The notes beneath the pieces are model-generated. The model did no database searches. It saw nothing but the letters and a program-made list of their open reading frames with translations, and had not been told where the DNA came from. Below are positions 1-8,639 of a stretch of 64,000 bases of DNA, in pieces. How positions within the stretch are numbered: position 1 is the first letter of the stretch; each line of letters begins with the position of its first letter. Source of the DNA: JAIBDK01 sp965261915 (GTDB lineage: Bacteria; Pseudomonadota; Gammaproteobacteria; Arenicellales; Poriferihabitantaceae); NCBI GenBank assembly GCA_965261915.1, contig CBDHDW010000013.1:1240001-1304000 (forward strand), read 5' to 3'. A program made the position numbers and the translations under genes.

Positions 1-2725
1 TAAACTCAATTGCAACTCCATTCAACTTGATGGCTTTGAAAATAGCTTGTTCAGACAATGGAACCAGTCCGCTCTGGTATGCATACCCCAACAAAAACAG
101 ATTACTGCCGATGGTATCTCCCAGTAAATCCCGAGCTATTCGGGTTGAATTGACGAATTGCGTGTTTTCCTTACCCGCTTCGGATTCGATCAGGGATTGT
201 AATTCACGGCTTGGGAATTCATAGTTTGGGTCATGGATAAAATCTGCGGTGGCAGTCTCGAAACTATTGACGATCGCCTGCGATCGATCACTATCCAGAT
301 GAGAAAGTGAATCGGCATTGGCAGAAACGACGAGATCACAACCGAGAAGTAAATCAGCGCTGCCATCGGGAACCCTGACTGCGAGTATTTCTGTTTGAGA
401 TTTTGCGATTCTTACGTGGCTAATTACTGAGCCAAACTTTTGTGCAAGTCCGGTTTGGTTCAAAGTTGAACAGCCCTTGCCTTCTATGTGTGCGGCCATG
501 GCAATTACCGAGCTTACTGTCAGAACGCCAGTTCCACCGATCCCAGTGACCAGAATGTTCCATGGCCGATCAAGCCCCGGCGGCTTTGGTTCGGGGAGAA
601 CCATTTCAAGTGTATTCACTTTTGCTGGCTGGGAATGAACCAATTCTCCGCCGGTTACGGTGATGAAACTTGGGCAAAATCCCTGCAGGCAGCTAAAATC
701 CTGATTGCAGGCATTCTGATCAATCTGGCGTTTGCTCCCAAGTTCAGTGGCTTTGGGTAAAACCGAAAGGCAATTTGATTGCTTGCTACAATCTCCGCAG
801 CCTTCACAAATATCCGGATGGATGAAAGCGCGTGTAGTGCTGTCAGGCATTGACCCGCGCTTTCGGCGGCGGCGTTTTTCCGTTGCACAAGTTTGATCGA
901 ATACAATTACACTGGTGCCCTTAACATGACGGATCCGGCTTTGTAATGCATCAAATTCTGACTTCGGATGAATGGCAATATCATTAAATCGGGCAAGTTG
1001 TATTTTCGACCTGTCAATATCTTCTGCAACGACCGCAATTTCGCGAACCCCCTCTCCGCGTAGCTGCGCAACGATATCGACTACAGACAGCGACCCGTCT
1101 ACGGCTTGACCGCCCGTCATCGCGACAGCGTCGTTGTAGAGAATTTTGTAAGTTATATTGACACCGGAAGCGATGGCTGCACGAATCGCCAGAATACCGC
1201 TGTGGAAATAGGTGCCATCACCAATATTCTGAAATATATGTTCGGTCTCGGTAAATGGTGCCTGCCCGATCCATGAGGCACCTTCGGCACCCATTTGTGT
1301 GAATGTCTCGGTATTTCGATCCATCCACTTCACCATATAGTGGCAGCCAATGCCCGCCAACCCGTGGCTGCCTTCCGGTACTTTTGTAGACGTGTTATGT
1401 GGGCAACCGGAACAAAAGTAGGGGGTTCTGTCAAAAGTGGTAGCGAGTTTTGTCAGGCGTTTTTGTTTCTTGTCGAGATAGCGCATTCGTTCCCGAATCT
1501 GTTCGGAATCGAAAAACCCGAGCATTCGTCGTCCTATTGCCAGAGCAACTACAACCGGATTCAGTTCACCGAGATTGGTGATGAGGCTTCGGCCATGTTC
1601 ATCAAATTCACCAACGATTACGGGTCGGTCGTTGTTTGGATTGTCATAGAGAATCGTCGTGAGTTGATCTTCAATGACACTGCGTTTCTCTTCAACGACG
1701 AGAATTTCTTGCAACCCCCCGGCAAACTGCCTGGTGGAAATGGGCTCCAGTGGCCAGCTCATGCCAATTTTAAATATTCGGATGCCAATGGTTTCGAGTA
1801 TTGATGCTTCAATACCCAGCATGTTTATTGCTTCCATGACATCCAGATAGGATTTTCCCGAAGTCACGATTCCAAATCTTGCGGATTGGCTATCCAGCTC
1901 AATGGTATTCAGATTATTGGCATAGGCAAAAGCTCGAGCAGCGTATATTCGATATTCGTTTAATAACCTTTCCTGTTGCAGCGGACTGGTCGGCCATTGT
2001 GCATTGAGACCGCCTTCGGGCATGTTCACTGACTCCGGAATTGTGATTTGTACTCTGTCCGGATTAAGATCAGCTGACACCGCAGAATCCATGTTTTCAG
2101 TGATCGCCTTTAAGCCCACCCAACAACCGCTAAATCGTGACATAGCCCAGCCGTATAGCCCATAGTCGAGAACATCCTGAACATTTGCAGGGTTGAGTAC
2201 GGGGATCTGAGCACCAATCAGCATATGCTCGCTTTGCTGTGGAACGGTGGAAGATTTACAGGCATGATCATCGCCGGCGATGGCGAGCACACCGCCATGC
2301 TGAGTCGTACCGTATAGATTGGCATGTTTGATTGCATCCATACTTCGGTCTACTCCCGGACCCTTGCCGTACCACATGGAAAACACTCCGTCGTAGCGGG
2401 CTCCGGGTAAAAGGTGAACTTGCTGAGTCCCCCAAACCGCGGTTGCGGCAAGATCTTCATTAACGCCAGGCTGAAAATGAATGTTGTGCTGATCAAGCCA
2501 GGATTTCGCTTGCCACATGGATTGGTCGAGCGTTCCCAACGGTGAGCCTCTGTACCCGGAAACATAGCAGGCGGTGTTCAGACCTGCATCAAGGTCGCGC
2601 TGATGCTGAAGTATGGGTAGGCGCACCAATGCTTCGATTCCACTCAAATAGGCACGCTTAGCGTTGAGGTCGTATTTGTCCTCCAGCGACACCTGCTCCA
2701 TTTGTGGAATTTCTGAATTACTCAT
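1..2725 (-). CDS. Indolepyruvate ferredoxin oxidoreductase, fused large protein (3' end outside window)
   Basis: Translating the minus strand from the ATG at 2725 gives an open frame to the window edge (about 908 residues). It opens with the thiamine-pyrophosphate enzyme signature of the indolepyruvate oxidoreductase alpha part (CYVSGYRGSPLG near residue 50). It continues with PYFCSGCPHNTST and GLAGIGCHYMV in the TPP-binding region, then a cysteine-rich ferredoxin-like stretch (CEGCGDCSKQSNC), and ends in a gamma-type domain with GIGGTGVLTV. This order matches the single-chain fused enzymes of about 1150 residues in proteobacteria. These oxidatively decarboxylate aryl-pyruvates from aromatic amino-acid transamination to acyl-CoA, passing electrons to ferredoxin. 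The carboxy terminus lies beyond base 1. No stop is seen in the part read. The 5' neighbour is a repeat-rich intergenic region, so it probably has its own promoter. Confidence 0.9.
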   Translation of the reverse strand, partial: MSNSEIPQMEQVSLEDKYDLNAKRAYLSGIEALVRLPILQHQRDLDAGLNTACYVSGYRGSPLGTLDQSMWQAKSWLDQHNIHFQPGVNEDLAATAVWGTQQVHLLPGARYDGVFSMWYGKGPGVDRSMDAIKHANLYGTTQHGGVLAIAGDDHACKSSTVPQQSEHMLIGAQIPVLNPANVQDVLDYGLYGWAMSRFSGCWVGLKAITENMDSAVSADLNPDRVQITIPESVNMPEGGLNAQWPTSPLQQERLLNEYRIYAARAFAYANNLNTIELDSQSARFGIVTSGKSYLDVMEAINMLGIEASILETIGIRIFKIGMSWPLEPISTRQFAGGLQEILVVEEKRSVIEDQLTTILYDNPNNDRPVIVGEFDEHGRSLITNLGELNPVVVALAIGRRMLGFFDSEQIRERMRYLDKKQKRLTKLATTFDRTPYFCSGCPHNTSTKVPEGSHGLAGIGCHYMVKWMDRNTETFTQMGAEGASWIGQAPFTETEHIFQNIGDGTYFHSGILAIRAAIASGVNITYKILYNDAVAMTGGQAVDGSLSVVDIVAQLRGEGVREIAVVAEDIDRSKIQLARFNDIAIHPKSEFDALQSRIRHVKGTSVIVFDQTCATEKRRRRKRGSMPDSTTRAFIHPDICEGCGDCSKQSNCLSVLPKATELGSKRQIDQNACNQDFSCLQGFCPSFITVTGGELVHSQPAKVNTLEMVLPEPKPPGLDRPWNILVTGIGGTGVLTVSSVIAMAAHIEGKGCSTLNQTGLAQKFGSVISHVRIAKSQTEILAVRVPDGSADLLLGCDLVVSANADSLSHLDSDRSQAIVNSFETATADFIHDPNYEFPSRELQSLIESEAGKENTQFVNSTRIARDLLGDTIGSNLFLLGYAYQSGLVPLSEQAIFKAIKLNGVAIEF

Positions 2726-2777
2726 AATGTTTCTGATGTAACACGATTTGGCATGAGATTCCAGCGCAGTCTCGTAG

Positions 2778-2797
2778 GGGCGAATAATCAGTCGCCC
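2778..2797. repeat. Short palindrome GGGCGA-N8-TCGCCC
   Basis: The 6-bp arms GGGCGA (2778-2783) and TCGCCC (2792-2797) enclose an 8-base AT-rich loop. It sits in an intergenic cluster of palindromic repeats and looks like one unit of a dispersed intergenic repeat family. A function as terminator for the preceding or following gene is not supported, because no T-run follows on either strand. Confidence 0.5.
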
Positions 2798-2900
2798 GAA
2801 AAAACCACCAACCCGCGCCGTCATTCCGCGCGCAAGAGACCGTGAAAGAAACCCGTATCCGTCTTTCCTGCACCCCCTTCGTCATTCCTGCGCCTCCTCC

Positions 2901-2958
2901 GTCATTCCTGCGCAGGCAGGAACCCAGTAAAACCACCAAACCCGCGACGATTTTCCAC
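2901..2958. repeat. Dispersed 58-bp intergenic repeat, copy A
   Basis: This 58-bp segment aligns without gaps to 10692-10749, with about 50 of 58 bases identical. The first 20 bases form an imperfect palindrome (TTCCTGCGCAGGCAGGAA). The copies lie about 7.8 kb apart in intergenic DNA, on either side of the defence island and its insertion sequences. Confidence 0.75.
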
Positions 2959-3163
2959 TTAGGCGCTTAACCGAGTACAATATATAAAGTCTTCACCAAA
3001 CATTAGCTAAAATGATACAGATGCTGAAACACCACTCTTGACAATAACTCCTTTCCTTGCGGCTGATTAGAGAGCTTTGCATAAATTCAGATGTAAAGTT
3101 ATCAGTAACTTGTTGGCGCAGGCAGTAATGGCCCCTTTTGATTTTTTCAGGAGGGCTATGACA

Positions 3164-3189
3164 GCCGGTTTTGCTCCTGCAAAACCGGC
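3164..3189. repeat. Perfect stem-loop, 11-bp arms and TCCT loop
   Basis: GCCGGTTTTGC (3164-3174) and GCAAAACCGGC (3179-3189) are exact inverted repeats around a 4-base loop. No T-run follows on either strand, so an ordinary intrinsic terminator is unlikely. It could be a recombination or transposon end, or an RNA hairpin. Confidence 0.6.
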
Positions 3190-3340
3190 ATACGACCGCT
3201 ACATCGTGCGCTATTACACAGTCAGGAAGAGCTTAAACTCATTCTCAGTCTGCACCATTTCGCAACACCGAATATCAGTTGACCGGCTGTGCTAAGGGTT
3301 GTCGGTTGCGTGGGGCGATCATTCACTCGTTATTCAGACC

Positions 3341-4027
3341 TTAAATTAACAACATTTCTTCCTCCAGGTATCGCCTGGAGACCTGCGAAAATCCTGTCAA
3401 CCTCCCATCTGCGTTCGCTGCGTTGAGAGCATCAATCTCATCCTGGATTTCATCTGTAGTTACCGGTGTAGTTGCCGGATCGTCAGAAAAAAACGTGCGC
3501 GCAATATATTGAATAATTTGCTTCCGGGCATATTTCAGTGCCAGATTATTCAGGTTGAGCATCTTTATCATATTCATAGCAGCAGTATCGCATAGGTTTT
3601 GTGGCTCAATTTTGCCCGCACCCGTATATATAAAACGACACTCACAACATGGATCGATCGGGGTGATGTAGTCTGAACGGTTAGACCAATTCCCTTTAGC
3701 CCTTCCGCAAGTAATAGGTAAGCCTGAATCTCGTCCGCAACTCATAAACAAATTGCTGTAGCAAACCCGACGATCTTCGTGAGTCTTTCCATTAAAGATA
3801 CTTTGTGGCCAAAAGTGGTCAATGTGGCTATCTGAAAAATCGGATGCTAATGATCGACCGCAGTAAACGCAAAGGCATCCCTGTTCCTTCATAAGTGACT
3901 GGCGAACTTCCTCTTTTTCAGGGTTTTGTAAATCACTGTAAGGCGGCAAATGCTCACGAGTTTTTTGCTCCCCTTTTACCCAATCAATGAATATTTTTGG
4001 AGCAGCGCCCTTATTCGAGCATTTCAC
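3341..4027 (-). CDS. HNH endonuclease of the PtuB / TIGR02646 type (Septu-like defence)
   Basis: This 228-residue protein carries a zinc-ribbon-flanked HNH nuclease core. CVYCGRS (near residues 52-58) gives the first Cys pair and HIDHFWPQS the catalytic His-Asp-His. An asparagine follows in VCYSNLF, then further Cys residues in SCGR and CGRAKGNW. The amino-terminal style (short basic start, then a linker to the CxYC motif) is that of TIGR02646 proteins, which pair with an AAA-type ATPase in Septu (PtuA-PtuB) antiphage systems and in some retrons. It overlaps the upstream ATPase stop by 4 bases (ATGA), so the two were translationally coupled. The nuclease frame is intact, but its ATPase partner is split by an insertion sequence, so the system is probably inactive. 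No reverse transcriptase is visible nearby. Confidence 0.8.
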   Translation of the reverse strand: MKCSNKGAAPKIFIDWVKGEQKTREHLPPYSDLQNPEKEEVRQSLMKEQGCLCVYCGRSLASDFSDSHIDHFWPQSIFNGKTHEDRRVCYSNLFMSCGRDSGLPITCGRAKGNWSNRSDYITPIDPCCECRFIYTGAGKIEPQNLCDTAAMNMIKMLNLNNLALKYARKQIIQYIARTFFSDDPATTPVTTDEIQDEIDALNAANADGRLTGFSQVSRRYLEEEMLLI

Positions 4028-4989
4028 TTTGAAGATGCCCTTTCTCTGCGGCGCAGGCGCTGCTCGGCGATTTCCAAATCAACTGGCCGCCCCTCAATTT
4101 GCGATTGGAGTTGTTGGATTTTTTCTCGGGCTTCTTTAAGATGACCAGCACTAATCAGCCCCTCAAGCTCCTCAAACTCGGCTTTTATCTTTTCGTCCTT
4201 TTCCGTCGCCCCCAATATTCCAATCAAAATCTCGTTGCTATCCCGACCATGGGATGGCGGGCTTTCAAGAAGTTCGATGCCGCTTTCATTATTCTTCGAA
4301 AGAATACGGATTTGTTTGCCCTGCACTTCACCAAGAACCTGCGGGGAGTGCGTGGTAATGATGAATTGGCATCTTTTGAAAATATCGGTCAGCGTGGAAA
4401 TAATTCGGCGTTGCCAGTCAGGATGCAAATTCAGTTCAATCTCGTCAATCAATACAATGCCCGGTATATCCTCAAGTTTTTCATCTGGTTTGATTACTTT
4501 CAGGCGACGCGCCAGATCAGCCAGTAAAATCAAATAAACCCGTTCGCCACTGGACAATTGATTAACGTGAATGTCAAGTCCACCGGTTTTGCGCAGATAA
4601 AGCCCAGGTTGCTCAGATTTAGATTTGAACATGATATCTTCAAATTCATCCATCTCAGCAATCAGTTGGCGTATTGCGTGCAATTGTGGATCCTTGTATC
4701 CGGGCTCTTCATCACGATGACGCCGTGCCTCAGCCGCATCCAGCATATCCCACCATTTACTCAGGTTTTGTATTGCGTTCAATGTTTCGGAAAGAGATTC
4801 CTTGCGGACATGGTCCTCGGAAATAACATCTTCGGAATGATTATGCCCATTCGACATAAACCCTCTGCTCTGCCGGTAGTAAACAAACAGGGGTTCTGCA
4901 CTCTGGACGGGATTATTGCGCGCCAAATTATATAATTCGTGTATGGACTGGGCTGTACTATCGAGGTGATTGGAAATTTCTATTATATC
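4024..4989 (-). pseudogene. PtuA-type AAA ATPase, carboxy-terminal part (split by IS66)
   Basis: This is the larger part of an SMC/OLD-like ATPase. It has the ABC-type signature LSSGERVYLILLADLARR, Walker B IVLIDEIELNLHP and the H-loop ITTHSPQVL. The amino-terminal part with the Walker A lies at 8204-8538, on the other side of an IS66 element. Joining 8538-8204 to 4981-4024, which removes the IS and one copy of the 8-bp target duplication, gives an uninterrupted frame of 431 codons across the junction. Insertion is therefore the only visible lesion. The fragment includes the target duplication at 4982-4989. A TTG at 4926 could allow internal initiation, but the product would lack Walker A. 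Downstream is the coupled HNH nuclease. Confidence 0.85.
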
Positions 4990-5022
4990 GTAACTGCCCA
5001 GGTACCCTAAGGAATAATTCTC

Positions 5023-6684
5023 CCCAAATCCCCAGATAGAGTAGCATCAGCGCTTCAGGGCTCGGTGAATCCCTCTTTCAAGCCTTGTGGCTGGCCATTA
5101 CAGCAAATTATGGTGGCTAGTGCCGAGAGGTTTACTCAAAAACCGCTGTTCGGTGCATTATCAGTGCTAAATCGGCTATTTTTGACGCACCTGTCCTGCA
5201 GAAGCCGTTATTCTTGTTCTATGTCGGGTTAAATGGGCGGCGCTTCAAACTCCTTCAGTGCCAGCAGCACTCGTTCCAGTAGTAGTCGGTGGTTTTCCCG
5301 CATTTTTACCAAGAGTTGACGTCCCGTTCTAACCACTTTTGCCGCGATGGCGTACAGCCGCCAGCGCAGTGTTATCGCACGATGCTGGGACAACTCCCCC
5401 GGCAGCAACTGACGCATGAGGGCACATAGATTGTAGGAGAGTGCGGAGATTAAAAAGTACAGCACATTGGCAGCAAAATCTGAACACGGCAGGGTGTCGC
5501 CACCAAAATCTCGTTTCAGTTCCTTGATTCGGTTCTCGCTGTCCTCGCCACGCTGGTTGTACCAGTGGACAATCTCGCTATCGCTAAGGCTATCCCGATT
5601 AGTGGCAATCGCACGATAAATATAAGCACCTGAGTTTATTTCCTCTGAACTGTTTTCTGAGCTATCTTCTGAATTATCTGATGAATCTAAATCCAGACTC
5701 GCCTGGCCGGTAACGGCTGTTCTCTGAATGATAAGGGTGAAGGGTTTTTCATACTCACCGATGCAGAAACTGGTGCGGTAGGTATCCTGACCATTGACCG
5801 CTTTGCCTTTTTTATCCAGCAAAGGCGGCCAGTCCGAAGCGCTTGCCGCTGCTATCTGCGCGCGCAGTGCGGCGCTGGTCTTGGCGCGAATGGCATACTC
5901 GATACCCGGCTTATCACAATACTCAATGACTTTTGTTTGGTAGCCGGCGGCATCAATACGCAACGCCTTCACGGTACAGTCTTCCGGGAGCGACTGCTGG
6001 CATTGCTGGATAAACGGCTTATTATCTTTCGCTGGCGGCACATTGCCTTGACGGAAATCCACGGCCACGATCTGCCCGGTTTCCGCAATATGCCCGACCA
6101 TCGGCATAAAGCCCTTGTTCTTGTTGTAAGTCCACCGTGCACCCGCTTTATGGGCAACAATTTCAGTGGCATCAATGTCCAGTGTGACTTCCTTACAGCG
6201 ATGCAAGGCTACCTTCAATAAGGCTTTATTCACCTTTACCCAGGCAGCCTGGATTTGCGGCTGGCTTCCCATTCGCCTGAGCCAATCTCCAATCGTGGTC
6301 GCCTGGGGAAGTTTCTTGAGATCCAGCACGGTGCGCAGTGCTTCATCATCCTGAAGGTGGCGAACCTCATCCAGGTGAAAACTGCCTTCATGCTGCATCA
6401 GTATGAGGGGCTTGATGAACTCCGAGGGCTTATACCCACGATTGCTTTTAGGCTGGGGGAAGTGCTTGTCGATTCGCTCAGACAGGTTCAGGGAGTCCAT
6501 TAGTTGAGCAATCGCCAATAAACCGGCACGAGAGGTGAGTAAATCGTTCGTTGTATCGAGTTTGTAGGGTAGAATAGTCATCAGCCTTGAGCTGTGCACC
6601 CATTGGGTGATGGTGGGTTTGAGAGCAAACCATTATACAGCCAAGGCTTCCTGCGTTTAAGAGATTTCTATCTGGGGATTGGGG
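5023..6684 (-). mobile_element. IS1380-family element, copy 1 (1662 bp), nested in IS66
   Basis: The ends are imperfect inverted repeats: CCCAAATCCCCAGATAG on the left and CTATCTGGGGATTGGGG on the right. The 5-bp sequence TTCTC flanks both sides (5018-5022 and 6685-6689) and is taken as the target duplication. A near-identical element lies at 16322-17971. The size and the single transposase gene fit IS1380. It inserted within the first 33 bp of the IS66 copy, upstream of that element's tnpC, and so may have altered the IS66 promoter. Confidence 0.9.
5229..6599 (-). CDS. IS1380-family DDE transposase, copy 1
   Basis: This 456-residue transposase has the IS1380 pattern: an amino-terminal DNA-binding region, then LDIDATEIVAHK with the first catalytic Asp, a middle region with IDAAGYQ, and a carboxy-terminal NQRGEDSENRIKELKRDFG with the catalytic Glu. 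It carries an acidic serine-rich linker (near residues 303-318) that differs in length between the two copies. The frame opens at a GTG (6599), and the ATG at 6581 is an equally likely start. The frame is intact and may be active. Confidence 0.92.
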   Translation of the reverse strand: MHSSRLMTILPYKLDTTNDLLTSRAGLLAIAQLMDSLNLSERIDKHFPQPKSNRGYKPSEFIKPLILMQHEGSFHLDEVRHLQDDEALRTVLDLKKLPQATTIGDWLRRMGSQPQIQAAWVKVNKALLKVALHRCKEVTLDIDATEIVAHKAGARWTYNKNKGFMPMVGHIAETGQIVAVDFRQGNVPPAKDNKPFIQQCQQSLPEDCTVKALRIDAAGYQTKVIEYCDKPGIEYAIRAKTSAALRAQIAAASASDWPPLLDKKGKAVNGQDTYRTSFCIGEYEKPFTLIIQRTAVTGQASLDLDSSDNSEDSSENSSEEINSGAYIYRAIATNRDSLSDSEIVHWYNQRGEDSENRIKELKRDFGGDTLPCSDFAANVLYFLISALSYNLCALMRQLLPGELSQHRAITLRWRLYAIAAKVVRTGRQLLVKMRENHRLLLERVLLALKEFEAPPI

Positions 6685-6738
6685 TTCTCTTGGAATAATT
6701 CTCTTGCCTGAGGAATCCCGATGTGATTCATTAAGATT

Positions 6739-8184
6739 ATGATTTTTCCAGACGCCCCCAAAGGTTATGTTTCCGTTGAGGCTTATGAAGAGCTGAAGCA
6801 GAAGAATGCCCGGCTTGAACAAACGATAGCCCTGCTTGTGGCTCGCATTGAAGACCTTGAGCGTCGCCTCAGCTTGAACAGCAGCAACAGTAGCAAGCCG
6901 CCTTCAAGCGACGGCCTAAAGAAGCCCAAGGCTGAACCCAGAACCAAAAGCCTGCGGAGAAAATCCGGTAAAAAGTCAGGCGGGCAGAAAGGCCACAAGG
7001 GAAGCACCCTGTGCCAAACGGCAGATCCCGATCATGTTGAAGATCACTTTCCTTCTGTCTGCGGGCAATGTGGCACACCGCTGTCGCCATCAATGGCAGA
7101 GGATTACGCCGCACGACAGGTGTTTGACCTGCCCGAGCCACAACCCCTGATGACAACGGAACACAGGGCACATGTCTGCCTTTGCGGCCACTGTGGGGAA
7201 ACAACCAAGGCGGCGTTTCCTCTGGAAGTAAAGGCACCCGTGCAGTACGGGCCACGCATCGCCGGAGTGGCAACATATCTCCAATGCGCCCATTTCCTGC
7301 CGGAAGACAGACTGGCGCAAATAATGGCCGATTTGTTCAATGCCCCTTTGGTTCCTGCCACTGTGGCCGCCATGAACCGCAAAGCATCAGAGCGGCTCAA
7401 GGGGGTTGCTTCTCACCTGCAGGATGTGATCGCCCAACAGGTCCACGTCAAACATCTTGACGAGACGGGTTTCCGGATTACGGGGTGCCTGCAATGGCTT
7501 CACGTTGCCTGTACACCGCTTCTGGCTTTCTACCGGGTCAGCAGCAAACGCGGTAATCTGTTATCCAATCTCACGGGCTGTATCGTGCATGATCATTGGC
7601 AGCCCTACTTCACGCTGGATGGTGTTACCCATGCGTTGTGCAATGCACACCATTTACGGGAACTGCAAGCGTTGGTCGAAATAGAACAGGAAGATTGGGC
7701 TGGTCAGATGCAAAGGCTACTGCGGCGTGCGCACCATGTCACACAGGCCGCGCGGGATAAGGGCGTGGCGGTTTCAACACCGCTTGTTGCGCTTATTAAT
7801 CGGCGATACGACAGGATCATCACCGCTGCATTGGGTTTCCATGAGGAATTGCCTCCACTCGTGCCGCCAAAACCCGGAAGACGGGGGCGCAAGAAGCGAC
7901 GGACAGGACATAATCTGGCTTTACGATTGCGCGATCACAAGGAAGGCACCCTGCGCTTTCTGACAGATCCCGACGTGCCCTTCACAAACAACGAAGCTGA
8001 ACGCGACCTGCGGATGATGAAACTACGTCAGAAAATATCGGGCGGGTTCAGGTCTGAACAAGGGGCAGAGGATTTTGCCACCCTGCGCAGCGTCATCACA
8101 ACGGCGAGAAAACAAGGATGGAACATCATCGAAACACTGATGATGCCTGCCGATCAGATTATTGCAACACTGAAATACGCTTAA
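6739..8184 (+). CDS. tnpC: IS66-family transposase TnpC, copy 1
   Basis: This 481-residue protein starts with a leucine-rich coiled coil (residues about 15-45) and a basic linker. Zinc-binding Cys pairs follow (CGQCGTPL, then CLCGHCGE), and then the DDE core with HLDETGFRI, VHDHWQPY and NNEAERDLRMMKLRQKISG. The carboxy-terminal segment (SVITTARKQGWN) is standard for IS66. It is nearly identical to copy 2 (34891-36327), which lacks three residues in the coiled coil. The ATG lies 55 bases inside the IS66 part that follows the nested IS1380, so native upstream signals are displaced. Confidence 0.95.
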   Translation: MIFPDAPKGYVSVEAYEELKQKNARLEQTIALLVARIEDLERRLSLNSSNSSKPPSSDGLKKPKAEPRTKSLRRKSGKKSGGQKGHKGSTLCQTADPDHVEDHFPSVCGQCGTPLSPSMAEDYAARQVFDLPEPQPLMTTEHRAHVCLCGHCGETTKAAFPLEVKAPVQYGPRIAGVATYLQCAHFLPEDRLAQIMADLFNAPLVPATVAAMNRKASERLKGVASHLQDVIAQQVHVKHLDETGFRITGCLQWLHVACTPLLAFYRVSSKRGNLLSNLTGCIVHDHWQPYFTLDGVTHALCNAHHLRELQALVEIEQEDWAGQMQRLLRRAHHVTQAARDKGVAVSTPLVALINRRYDRIITAALGFHEELPPLVPPKPGRRGRKKRRTGHNLALRLRDHKEGTLRFLTDPDVPFTNNEAERDLRMMKLRQKISGGFRSEQGAEDFATLRSVITTARKQGWNIIETLMMPADQIIATLKYA

Positions 8185-8203
8185 AAACAACCTGGGCAGT
8201 TAC

Positions 8204-8538
8204 ATTATATCTTTGCTCACTTCGCAGGAGATACCAGATAGCGATACGGATGGTTTAAGCGAAAAATCTGCATGGGAATGGGCAACATCCGAAGCACTTA
8301 CTGCAGGATAATGATACACACCGGGTTGGGTGGGCCATAAACCTCGCAGGCCAACCAGACAATAGGCGATTGCATCAAGAATGGAGGTTTTGCCAATGCC
8401 GTTGTTACCAACAATCACCGTCAACGGATCATCTATGGGCAATTCAAGTTTCAAAATACCTCGAAAATGTTCGATTTTTATAGATTCAAGTTTCAAAATA
8501 CCTCGAAAATGTTCGATTTTTATAGATTCAAGTTTCAT
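8204..8538 (-). pseudogene. PtuA-type AAA ATPase, amino-terminal part (split by IS66)
   Basis: This segment encodes the start of the ATPase with Walker A (VGNNGIGKTSILDA) and the typical RecF/SMC-like opening MKLESIKIEHFRGI. It stops three bases into IS66. The open frame resumes at 4981 after removal of the element and one ATTATATC copy. The opening is present twice in tandem because of an in-frame 42-bp duplication (8452-8535), which lengthens the protein by 14 residues before the Walker A. The intact protein would be about 430 residues. The next gene upstream is an hsdM remnant, which makes this a defence-gene neighbourhood. Confidence 0.85.
8452..8535 (-). repeat. 42-bp perfect tandem duplication in ptuA-like gene
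   Basis: Two exact adjacent copies of 42 bases (8494-8535 and 8452-8493) each encode KLESIKIEHFRGIL. The frame is kept. Because the repeat begins right after the ATG, the ancestral protein would simply start with one copy. Confidence 0.95.
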
Positions 8539-8639
8539 AACAAATCCTGTCTTTATATTAGGCTATCCATGATCCGAATAGAGCTGTCCCTGCTGAACGC
8601 CTGCGCGTTCGGCTTGCTGTTTGGGCGGGTTCAATGCCT

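Larger units (their letters stand above)
2726..3340. other. Repeat-rich intergenic region
   Basis: No convincing gene is seen. The left part has short palindromic repeats (a hairpin at 2778-2797 and a dispersed repeat at 2901-2958, with partial copies of its GTCATTCCTGCG core just before it at 2881). The right part has a perfect 11-bp stem-loop at 3164-3189. A 46-codon frame from the ATG at 3159 has a good AGGAGG in front, but its product resembles nothing I know and the hairpin lies inside it. Confidence 0.6.
4990..8203 (+). mobile_element. IS66-family element, copy 1, carrying a nested IS1380
   Basis: The ends are perfect inverted repeats: GTAACTGCCCAGGT at 4990 and ACCTGGGCAGTTAC ending at 8203. 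They are flanked by the 8-bp direct repeat ATTATATC (4982-4989 and 8204-8211), the duplication length known for IS66. It encodes only a TnpC-type transposase (6739-8184), as in IS66 members lacking tnpA and tnpB. An IS1380 element sits inside its left end at 5023-6684. The second copy at 34872-36395 shows the undisturbed structure. Compared with it, this copy has a 14-bp tandem duplication (GGAATAATTCTCTT) at the point where IS1380 inserted. The element splits the PtuA-type ATPase gene. Confidence 0.95.

Noticed and set aside
6869..7400. Several antisense frames of 90-135 codons within tnpC
   Set aside because: Both IS66 copies show the same shadows, and the tnpC frame carries all family motifs.
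8452..8535. Direct repeats that might suggest a small CRISPR array
   Set aside because: Only two adjacent copies with no spacer, both coding in frame at the start of an ATPase.
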